From CAZVYS01 sp964630755 (lineage in GTDB: Bacteria > Patescibacteriota > Microgenomatia > UBA1400 > CG1-02-47-37): 31,741 bases of DNA. The stretch lies in NCBI GenBank assembly GCA_964630755.1, contig CAZVYS010000011.1, forward strand, positions 1 through 31,741, given 5' to 3'. Each line of letters begins with the position of its first letter. Position 1 is the first letter of the stretch. The notes under the pieces were generated by a model, which searched no databases, was not told the origin of the DNA, and saw only the letters and a program-made list of their open reading frames with translations. A program made the translations under genes and the position numbers. Shown one piece after another: positions 1 to 6,519 of this stretch.

Positions 1-1296
1 CCTTCGAGCCCCCCGGTTTCGCCGACAACGCCGCCTCCAGCTGTTCATCCAGCACCTCCACCAACTTCACCTTCGCCACCGCCTCCGCCCCCTCCTCCTG
101 TTCCACCGGCTGATGAACCAAAACCAGAAGTTAAACCTGAAAAACCTGAAGAGATTAAACCGCCTAGTAAGTTAAAAAAGGCTGGCAGGGGACTTAAAAA
201 GAATGGAGTTAAAGTGGTAGGTGGGGTTTTGATGCTGGCGTTAATGGTAGCTGGGGGAATTTCTGGAATTAAAGAAATTCGAACGAGACAAATTATTAAT
301 AAGAATGCTCGTGAGTGTCAAACTATTTGCTATCCAAATAAATGGGGTGAAGAGTGTTATCCTGTATGCTCTGCAGATGGTGAAACCCCAGTAAGAACGG
401 TGAGTGAAAATAGTTTATGGGCCATAGAAGGATATGCAGAAGTTGGTGCTGAATTAGAGCCCACTCGCGTAGAAGAATTTGATCCAGATGATTATACAAA
501 TTGCCCTAGCAATGCTGCAGGTGTAACTTGTTCAGGCTATAAACATGCAGAGAAAAACGATGAAACTAGAAGCGTTAAAAACTCGAGCAGTGGAGCAATC
601 CCTTCATCTGGTAATTGCGAAGTTTGGACTGGGAGTGATGGTAATAGAGATGGTGAGATTGATCAAGAAGATGTTAGGGCGGGTGACGCAACGATGACAA
701 TAATGCCTTGTACCGAAGCTGCTAAGATTACTGATCCGTGTAGGCAAGTTGATTGGGCAGGAGGTGGTTATAGCACTCATATAGAGTATGCTAAGTGCTC
801 TTCCCCACCAAAAGAAAATGGTGGACCAGATCCAACTCCACCACCTTCGACGCCTCCGCCGCCTACTCCACCAGCTTCCCCATCACCTGGATGTACAGAG
901 AGCTGTACGACTACGGCTGAGTGTACAGGGAGCTTAGAGTGCTTGGATGTTGGTTCAGGTAATATGTGCTTGAATCCCTCGTGTACAGCAGAGACTGATT
1001 GTGTTTGCCCAGATGCATTGTGTGATAGCTTAACTGGCGGAAGTGGAGCGACTCACGGAACAACAGAAACATTTACTTGTAGTGCAAGCTTTTCAGCCAC
1101 AAGTCCTGTGGCCTATTTCCATCACAGCGTTAATGACACAATGATAGCCACTAGTTCGGCCGTAGCGATTGACTCAACCACAAACCAGGCAACCTATGAT
1201 ATTACCCTTGATCAATATGGAGACTGGGAAGTGCAGTGCAAGGTTTGCACTGATAGCACAGCTTCAAGTTGTACTTCTTGGGGTGATGCTAACTAA
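1..1296 (+). CDS. Membrane-anchored surface protein, 5'-truncated, with 8-Cys module
   Basis: The frame is open from base 1, so the true start lies outside the window; 431 residues are visible. They begin with a Pro-rich stretch (about 1-40), then a Lys/Glu/Pro-rich stretch, then one membrane segment (about 71-88, VVGGVLMLALMVAGG). The rest should lie outside the cell. It holds an EF-hand-like loop (DGNRDGEIDQED, near base 640), a Pro linker, an 8-Cys module (residues 298-337, pattern Cx3Cx5Cx5Cx8Cx4Cx5CxC) and a C-terminal beta-rich, Ig-like segment with several Cys. The same 8-Cys module recurs in the genes at 1299 and 4114, so this belongs to a surface-protein cluster. The next ATG follows after two bases, which suggests one transcript. 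A GTG at 214 could be taken as a start but would cut into the membrane segment. The function is unknown. Confidence 0.75.
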   Translation, partial: PSSPPVSPTTPPPAVHPAPPPTSPSPPPPPPPPVPPADEPKPEVKPEKPEEIKPPSKLKKAGRGLKKNGVKVVGGVLMLALMVAGGISGIKEIRTRQIINKNARECQTICYPNKWGEECYPVCSADGETPVRTVSENSLWAIEGYAEVGAELEPTRVEEFDPDDYTNCPSNAAGVTCSGYKHAEKNDETRSVKNSSSGAIPSSGNCEVWTGSDGNRDGEIDQEDVRAGDATMTIMPCTEAAKITDPCRQVDWAGGGYSTHIEYAKCSSPPKENGGPDPTPPPSTPPPPTPPASPSPGCTESCTTTAECTGSLECLDVGSGNMCLNPSCTAETDCVCPDALCDSLTGGSGATHGTTETFTCSASFSATSPVAYFHHSVNDTMIATSSAVAIDSTTNQATYDITLDQYGDWEVQCKVCTDSTASSCTSWGDAN

Positions 1297-1298
1297 GT

Positions 1299-2048
1299 AT
1301 GTTTGATAAAAAACCAAAAACACCAAAGTCAGTAAAACCAGGGTCTACTAAAAATGAGGATAAAAAATGGTTATTGTGGGGCTTGATTGGTTTTACAGGC
1401 ATTCTTTTGATTACAGCAGTTGTTTTGTTTTTTCAACTAAGAAAGCCTGTTAGTGCTCCACCTGTACCAAAAGCTAGACCAAAAGCCTCTCCAGTAACAC
1501 CTGAGGTAAAGCAAGTAACTGGCGAGGGAGTGTGTGAGGTGGCTTTTAATATTGGGCCAACGCCGTGCAGCGAAGAATGTACTAGCTCTACACAATGCGA
1601 CACAGGCTTAGAGTGTTTGGATGTTGGCAATGGCATGATGTGCTTGAACCCATCATGTACAGCAGAAGTTGATTGTGTTTGCCCAGATGCTTCGCCATCG
1701 CCAAGCCCGTCACCTACACCAAGCCCGTCACCATCACCTTCCCCTAGTCCGCTAAGTTGTTTTGAGGATAGTTGTGAAAATGACACAGATTGTGGTGGGG
1801 ATTTAAGGTGCTTAGAGATTGCTGGAGTTGACAGGTGTGTAAATGCCGAGTGTCCAGAAGATGTTGATTGTGTTTGCCCTGGAATTACACCATCGCCTAG
1901 CCCAAGTCCTCCAGGGGCTCCAATGGACATTCCTAGCCCTTCTCCTCGAGTAGAACAGCCACAATTGCCAGAAGCAGGGGTGTCGGCTCCGGCAGTTTTG
2001 GGAGTATCAGCAGGATTGTTATTGGTAGTGTTTGGGTTGTTGTTTTAG
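1299..2048 (+). CDS. Surface protein with two 8-Cys modules and LPEAG C-terminal tail
   Basis: The product is 249 residues: a Lys-rich N-terminus, one membrane segment (about 25-47) and a Pro/Ala linker. Two 8-Cys modules follow (90-128 and 154-193), separated and followed by Ser-Pro repeats. The protein ends in LPEAG (223-227) and a hydrophobic stretch running to the last residue (GLLLVVFGLLF). Module 1 is nearly identical to the one in the preceding protein and has the same Cys spacing; module 2 has one extra residue between the first two Cys. Eight paired Cys suggest disulfide-stabilised domains outside the cell. The tail recalls LPxTG sorting signals but lacks the usual basic end, so it may simply be a second membrane segment. 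The start two bases after the previous stop points to co-transcription. No known family was recognised. Confidence 0.8.
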   Translation: MFDKKPKTPKSVKPGSTKNEDKKWLLWGLIGFTGILLITAVVLFFQLRKPVSAPPVPKARPKASPVTPEVKQVTGEGVCEVAFNIGPTPCSEECTSSTQCDTGLECLDVGNGMMCLNPSCTAEVDCVCPDASPSPSPSPTPSPSPSPSPSPLSCFEDSCENDTDCGGDLRCLEIAGVDRCVNAECPEDVDCVCPGITPSPSPSPPGAPMDIPSPSPRVEQPQLPEAGVSAPAVLGVSAGLLLVVFGLLF

Positions 2049-2056
2049 TTTAAGTA

Positions 2057-2086
2057 TTGACTCGGTTTAAAGAAATACTCTAGACT
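2057..2086 (+). promoter_or_regulatory. Promoter, TTGACT-N18-TAGACT, leaderless spacing
   Basis: TTGACT (2057-2062) and TAGACT (2081-2086) are 18 bases apart. Only 7 bases separate the -10 box from the ATG at 2094, so transcription would start at or next to the start codon. No Shine-Dalgarno site is visible. Confidence 0.5.
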
Positions 2087-2093
2087 AGTATTG

Positions 2094-2702
2094 ATGTCAC
2101 GTTTATATATTTTGGCAATAGGAGTAGTTTTAATTTTATTAGGAGGGTGGACTAGTTATCGAGTGATTGGTGATAATCAGGTTAGGCCGGGTAATTGGTT
2201 AAACCAACAAGTGTTTAAAATGGCAGCAAGTTCGCTAAAACTTGAGCCGGTTCTTGGAACAATTAACGCACCGGCAGATAAAAAAGTGGCCATTAAATTT
2301 ACTGTTCAAAAAACGCCAGTATCTTCTTTGGCGGTGAGGTTGTTTTATGAGTATAAAGAAGCTGCTCCCAAGGTTAAGGTAATTGACTCAGATAATAGTA
2401 AACAGGGAGTGCAGATTAAGATAAATGAAAAGCTCGTTGAAGAAGGTTGGTCGTTTCCAGTTAATAGTGTTAAGACAGATGTAGAAAATCAAAGAGTGGT
2501 GATTGATCTAGCGGGAGTGTTTATTAATACTGATGGCTATACAGCTGGCGAATCGGTTGATTTTGGATGGATTGAGTTGAGTAAAGGAGAGGTAAAGCTC
2601 GAGATTGATGAAGAAATGACAAAGGTGCTAGCCAAAGAATTAATAAATAATCAACCAAAAAATATTTTATTAAATACGCCTGAAGCGTTAAGCTTGGAGT
2701 AA
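2094..2702 (+). CDS. Membrane-anchored protein with cohesin-like domain
   Basis: This protein of about 202 residues has an N-terminal membrane segment (YILAIGVVLILLGGW) followed by one predicted extracellular beta-sandwich domain. Its core GWSFPVN...VVIDLAGVFINTDGY matches the cores of the proteins at 2704 (DWSYPVK...VIDLAAVNVSTTGY) and 4114 (EWSFPVK...VQIDLSGIYISTSGF). These three therefore share one domain. Its order of strands and its partnership with a dockerin-type protein next door suggest a cohesin-like fold; that is inference. ATG 2094 is preferred over TTG 2091. The gene has its own leaderless-type promoter and the next gene starts one base after the stop. Confidence 0.7.
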   Translation: MSRLYILAIGVVLILLGGWTSYRVIGDNQVRPGNWLNQQVFKMAASSLKLEPVLGTINAPADKKVAIKFTVQKTPVSSLAVRLFYEYKEAAPKVKVIDSDNSKQGVQIKINEKLVEEGWSFPVNSVKTDVENQRVVIDLAGVFINTDGYTAGESVDFGWIELSKGEVKLEIDEEMTKVLAKELINNQPKNILLNTPEALSLE

Positions 2703-2703
2703 G

Positions 2704-4099
2704 ATGAATGGAAAAACAATGAGTCATAAAAGTTTTTTACTAAGATTTTTTTCTGCTGTTAGCTTGATGATTTTGATGGCTATAGCAGTGGACTATATTC
2801 CTTATTCCTTTAAGAAAACCTCAGGAAGTAGCCATTCAAGAAGCAGCGCCGGCTAGAACTGATCACCTTGCGTTTGAACCACGAGAAGGAGTTTTCCATG
2901 ATAATCAAGAGGTGCCTTTAGAAATTTCTCTAAATACATTTGGAGAGGCTGTTTCTGGAGTGTCGGTAAGATTAACGGCGACTGGATCAGCTAATGTAGC
3001 GATTGAGAATCTAGTTGAAACTAATAATACTTTAGCTGATTGGAGTTATCCGGTTAAGCAAGTGTATAAAGATGGTCCACATACGGTAATTGACTTAGCG
3101 GCGGTTAATGTGAGCACGACAGGTTATGTGAATAACACTGATGAGTGGATGTTTAAGGTCAAAACTAATACTGGAGGCTTGCCAGAAAATGCCAGCTGGA
3201 GCTTTGTGTTTCAAGTAGATAATGAGCAAACTAAGGTGGTCAAGAAAACTGACCCGTGTAACTTACTGGCTGAGTTTCCAAGTGACTATATTACTTGGCA
3301 AGTTGAAAATTACCCAGCGCCAGTAATATCAGGGTGGAGTGGGTCTAGATACAGGGGTGATTCACTAACTATTAATGGCCAGTGGTTTGGAGATGGACAA
3401 AATAGCCAAGTGCTGTTTTCAAGAGCTGATGGCAATAATCGAATAGTTGATATAGCTGCTCCAACTGGATCTTGGACAGAAAATTCTATTCAAGTAACGA
3501 CACCAAATAATGCGGTTGATAACTTTATTCAAGTGGTAACCCCAAAAGGAATAGCTGAAATAAATGACTTTTATCCAAAAACTTCTTTTTCTACGATAGT
3601 AAAAATGCAGGGCATCAATCAAGATGCTGGGGAAAAAGAGATGGATATTAATATGATCGACTCTACTGACAACAGCTTAGTTTACTCTGGTAGACATCAA
3701 ATGAACTGGAATAATACATTTAATAAATACATGTCAGGCTGGATAGAAGTGCTTGGCTTTCAGCCTTTTAGAGACAAGAGGCTTTTGAAGGTGATTATTA
3801 AGCCTAAGAATCACCTAGCCTACATCATTAATGATATGTCTTTGACGTATGGAGAAAAAGCCTCTTATGATATTTCACCTAATGTTATTCCTGTTAGTGG
3901 TGATGTGAATGATGACAACAAGCTCGACATTACTGATATAGCTCAGATGCTGGGGAAATATACAGCTTTAGAAGTATTGCTGGGATCTGGAGAGTTTGAA
4001 GACCTGAATGGTGATGGCAAGCTTGATATCCGAGATATTGCTATTATTTTAGGTAACTATACCCAGTTAGTGCTTGAAGGTGATCCAATAAATAGATAA
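2704..4099 (+). CDS. Surface protein with cohesin-like domain and C-terminal dockerin, apparent frameshift
   Basis: The uninterrupted frame starts only at about 2822, but the first frame from ATG 2704 (MNGKTMSHKSFLLRFF...) encodes a signal/membrane segment and runs to YSFKK. There, one base too many in the AAAA run at 2815-2818 throws it out of frame. Skipping one A continues as PQEVAIQEAAPARTDH into the rest, so the real gene probably spans 2704-4099. The mature part has a cohesin-like domain (DWSYPVK...VIDLAAVN), an IPT/TIG-like middle segment (about bases 3310-3560), a further beta domain, and a C-terminal dockerin-type pair of calcium loops (DVNDDNKLDITD and DLNGDGKLDIRD, bases 3900-4065). 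GGAG lies 4 bases before ATG 2704. The frameshift may be a sequencing error or true inactivation. Confidence 0.7.
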
Positions 4100-4113
4100 A
4101 CGGAGAGATAATA

Positions 4114-5121
4114 ATGGCTGCTAAGTTCTCTAAAAAAAGCTGGTGGTTGATCGGGTCATTAATTGGTTTAATTGGTTTAGTAGCAACCTTTGGATTAATT
4201 TTTAGAAAAAAAGAAGAAGTGGCTATTAAGGTGGTAGATGCTGGCGTGGTGAGTTATTCTTTGGATCCAAGCTCTGTAACTGTAGGAGTTAATCAAGAAC
4301 AAGAGATAAAAATCATGATGGATGCTGTGAGCGAAGAGATCTCGGCTTTTGACCTTAGGATTATTTTTCCAGTGAATAGCAATATTGAGATTGTTAATAA
4401 CGAGGTGGTAGGGAATACTACGCTGGGAACTGAATGGAGTTTTCCAGTTAAACAAGTTGCGACTGTTGGTAGTGATGTTCAGATAGATTTATCTGGAATA
4501 TATATCAGCACTTCTGGTTTTTCCCCGACTACAGTAGTTGAGCTGGGGTCTTTTGTGATTAAGGGCCTGGTTGATGGATCGGTAAACATGGCATTTAATA
4601 ATCAGAATAGTCATGTAATGGATAAAGCAACGGCTGAAGACATCTTGGGTCCGCCAACTTCGCCAGCAACGACGATTACGGTGGGAGTAGAAGCTTCTCC
4701 AAGCCCTTCACCTTCGCCATCACCTAGTCCCAGTCCTTCGCCGAGTGTTAGTCCATCTCCTTCACCAAGTCCAAGTGTGAGCCCAAGTCCTTCGCCTTCC
4801 CCAGATAATTTAAGCTGCATGTCAGAATGCAGTAATGATGATGAGTGCACTGGAGATTATAGGTGTTTGAGTTATTGGGGCACTAATCGATGCTTAAATG
4901 CAAGTTGTTCCTCTGAGACTGACTGCACATGCCCTTTGGCTAATGCAGGCACAGGCACGAGTAGCAATGGTGAAACAACTCCAGCTAAAGGGTCGGTGGC
5001 TCAACCTGAACCATCGCCAAGAGTGGCAACGCCAGAATTGCCAATGGCAGGAGTAGAAACACCATTAGTTTTAGGAGTTTCAGCGGGCTTATTATTGGTG
5101 TTGTTTGGATTACTGTTTTAA
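4114..5121 (+). CDS. Surface protein: cohesin-like domain, Ser-Pro linker, 8-Cys module, LPMAG tail
   Basis: The 335-residue product has a membrane segment at about 8-30. A cohesin-like domain follows (about 45-190) with SLDPSSVTVGVNQEQEIKI at its start and EWSFPVK...IDLSGIYISTSGF at its core. Then come a long Ser-Pro repeat linker (about 197-232), one 8-Cys module (235-273) and LPMAG (309-313) with a hydrophobic end (about 319-335). It thus combines the domain of the two preceding genes with the Cys module and tail of the gene at 1299. The tail is almost the same as in that gene (VLGVSAGLLLV.FGLLF), so the two are partial paralogues. GGAGAG (4101-4106) is the ribosome site for ATG 4114. It is the last gene of the cluster; palindromes follow at 5124 and 5163. 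Confidence 0.8.
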   Translation: MAAKFSKKSWWLIGSLIGLIGLVATFGLIFRKKEEVAIKVVDAGVVSYSLDPSSVTVGVNQEQEIKIMMDAVSEEISAFDLRIIFPVNSNIEIVNNEVVGNTTLGTEWSFPVKQVATVGSDVQIDLSGIYISTSGFSPTTVVELGSFVIKGLVDGSVNMAFNNQNSHVMDKATAEDILGPPTSPATTITVGVEASPSPSPSPSPSPSPSPSVSPSPSPSPSVSPSPSPSPDNLSCMSECSNDDECTGDYRCLSYWGTNRCLNASCSSETDCTCPLANAGTGTSSNGETTPAKGSVAQPEPSPRVATPELPMAGVETPLVLGVSAGLLLVLFGLLF

Positions 5122-5123
5122 AG

Positions 5124-5161
5124 AGGTCCGGCTTCGAAGATAAATCTTCAAGAACGGACCT
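5124..5161. repeat. Imperfect palindrome, GGTCCG...CGGACC family, copy 1
   Basis: The outer arms AGGTCCG (5124-5130) and CGGACCT (5155-5161) enclose an inner CTTCGAAGA/TCTTCAAG stem. All 38 bases match the copy at 23964-24001 with about four changes, and a looser copy lies at 5489-5527. It sits between convergent genes and could also act in transcription termination. Confidence 0.75.
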
Positions 5162-5162
5162 G

Positions 5163-5182
5163 CTCATGGCTAACGCCATGAG
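5163..5182. terminator. Hairpin CTCATGGC-TAAC-GCCATGAG at convergent gene ends
   Basis: This perfect 8-bp stem with a 4-base loop overlaps the stop of the minus-strand gene (5170). There is no clear T-tract, so its role as a terminator is uncertain. Confidence 0.45.
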
Positions 5183-6519
5183 GGAAACCAGCGCCAAAAG
5201 TTAATAAAACGGCTAGGTAGCGGAATAGCGGTATTTAAAGGGTAGAAAAAGAGAAAAAAGATCAAGCTTAAAAGTAGGAATAATTTGGTTAAAGATTTGT
5301 TTTTGTAAATAACGCTGGCAATGATTAAGCATAAAAAGGGTAAAGCTGGTAGATAATGGTGGAGAAATAAGATTCTGGGTGAAAAAAGCCAAGGAAGGAA
5401 TAACATAAGATATGAAACAAGAAGAAATGAAAAAGGCTCGTTAAGGTGGTTGAAAAAATATTTAAAAATATTTTTTAAGCTATCCATCAAGGTCCGGCCT
5501 TGAAGTTTTGCTTCAAGAACGGACCTTATCCAGTTAACTACGAGGCTCACTATCGCAATTATCCCTCCCCAGAAAATAACTGGATTGCCGAGATTATAGA
5601 TATGGGCTACTTTATTGACTAAATACTGAACGTGAAACCAAACAGGGCGGATTAATAAAGGCCATTGCCAGGCTGTAGACTGATAGTCATGAGTGGCAGT
5701 AAGTCCAGTTTGGTACCAATAGATTTGTTGGTGAAGCCCAATAAAGTCTTTAAATGAGTAGCCAAGAATAAAATATTGAGTGTATGAAAGAAGGTAAATA
5801 GTTAATGGCAAGGCGATTAAAAAAGAGAAAAAATAAAGGAGTGCTATTGGTTTTTTGATAATTTTCTTGATGGAAAAAAGAGAAAAAATTGGAAATAGAA
5901 AAATGGCAGACCATTTGGTGGCTAAAGCTAAACCGGTAAAAAGACCGGTTAAGAAGAGGTGTTTTTTAAACGACTTAGAAGGTTCCGAGCTTGCACGGAG
6001 AGTTGCGGAACCAATTACTTTGTGGAAAAAGGTGAGGGCGAAAATAATAAAAGTGGTGACAAATATATCATTCATGGTGATACGTGACATGGTTAGCTGC
6101 ATGCCGTCTAAAGAAAAAATGGTGGCGGCTAATAAAGCAAGTTTTTCAGATTTAAATAAGGTTAAGCTGAAAAAATATAAAGCTGCTATGGAAAGTGTGC
6201 CAAAAATAGCACTAGGTAATCTCCAAGCTAAACTGTTATCCCCGATCAGCTTAATTGAGCCAGCTTGAACAAGTTTTGCTATAGGTGGATGAAGCCAGTC
6301 ATAGGCAGTATTTGGTTCTGGTGGAGATGAAAAAGGATTATAAGCGTCTTTAAGGCCTTTCGAGTAACCACGAGCGGTAACTACATGATAAACTTCGTCA
6401 AAAACATAAGATGAGGGCGTGCTGAGGCGCAAAAAACGGAAAAGGAAAGAGGCAGCAAGTAAGATGATTAACCAGGCTCTGGGTGAGATTGAAGAAAACT
6501 TCTTGTACAATTTAATCAT
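5170..6519 (-). CDS. Protein O-mannosyltransferase-type glycosyltransferase (GT39/PMT)
   Basis: This multi-pass membrane protein of 449 residues resembles actinobacterial PMT proteins, which move mannose from a polyprenyl-phosphate donor to Ser/Thr of exported proteins. The signatures are FDEVYHVVTARGYSKG (about 39-54, acidic pair of the first loop), DWLHPPIAKL, LAWRLPSAIFG, TMNDIF, ATKWSAIF and a C-half THDYQSTAWQWPLLIRPVW. About 10 hydrophobic segments alternate with short loops. Two palindromic elements (5489-5527 and 5981-6012) lie in frame inside loops and add stretches such as SATLRASSEP and LQGRTLMDS. The gene converges on the surface-protein cluster, whose Ser/Pro linkers are plausible substrates. 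The start codon touches that of the next gene, and TGATACAAT lies 6 bases before it. Confidence 0.85.
   Translation of the reverse strand: MIKLYKKFSSISPRAWLIILLAASFLFRFLRLSTPSSYVFDEVYHVVTARGYSKGLKDAYNPFSSPPEPNTAYDWLHPPIAKLVQAGSIKLIGDNSLAWRLPSAIFGTLSIAALYFFSLTLFKSEKLALLAATIFSLDGMQLTMSRITMNDIFVTTFIIFALTFFHKVIGSATLRASSEPSKSFKKHLFLTGLFTGLALATKWSAIFLFPIFSLFSIKKIIKKPIALLYFFSFLIALPLTIYLLSYTQYFILGYSFKDFIGLHQQIYWYQTGLTATHDYQSTAWQWPLLIRPVWFHVQYLVNKVAHIYNLGNPVIFWGGIIAIVSLVVNWIRSVLEAKLQGRTLMDSLKNIFKYFFNHLNEPFSFLLVSYLMLFLPWLFSPRILFLHHYLPALPFLCLIIASVIYKNKSLTKLFLLLSLIFFLFFYPLNTAIPLPSRFINFWRWFPSWR
5489..5527. repeat. Imperfect palindrome, GGTCCG...CGGACC family, copy 2 (inside the PMT gene)
   Basis: The outer arms AAGGTCCG (5489-5496) and CGGACCTT (5520-5527) enclose an inner TTGAAG/CTTCAA stem with a TTTTG loop. 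It is 39 bp, a multiple of three, and is translated in frame as part of a loop of the membrane protein. Confidence 0.75.
5981..6012. repeat. Inverted repeat GGTTCCG...CGGAACC inside the PMT gene
   Basis: The 7-bp arms at 5981-5987 and 6006-6012 enclose 18 bases with little pairing. The arms are like those of the palindromes at 23788-23838. It is in frame and encodes part of a variable hydrophilic loop. Confidence 0.5.
6506..6511 (+). promoter_or_regulatory. -10 box TACAAT, leaderless spacing, for gene at 6520
   Basis: TACAAT ends 8 bases before ATG 6520 and lies inside the first codons of the opposite gene. No Shine-Dalgarno site is present. Confidence 0.5.

Noticed and set aside
1433..1930. 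Long open frame on the minus strand
   Set aside because: It is the shadow of the Ser-Pro repeat and Cys-module coding region; the codon bias of the plus strand keeps the antisense frame open, and the product is a Gly/Asp-rich low-complexity peptide.
2808..2824. Programmed ribosomal frameshift in the dockerin gene
   Set aside because: There is no classic slippery heptamer or downstream pseudoknot; a simple indel in an A-run is more likely.
4611..4850. Minus-strand open frame with Gly-Glu-Leu repeats
   Set aside because: Antisense of the SPSP linker, with no start signals.
5855..6268. Plus-strand open frame of 137 codons within the PMT gene
   Set aside because: Antisense to a clear GT39 gene; the product is Lys-rich and matches no family.
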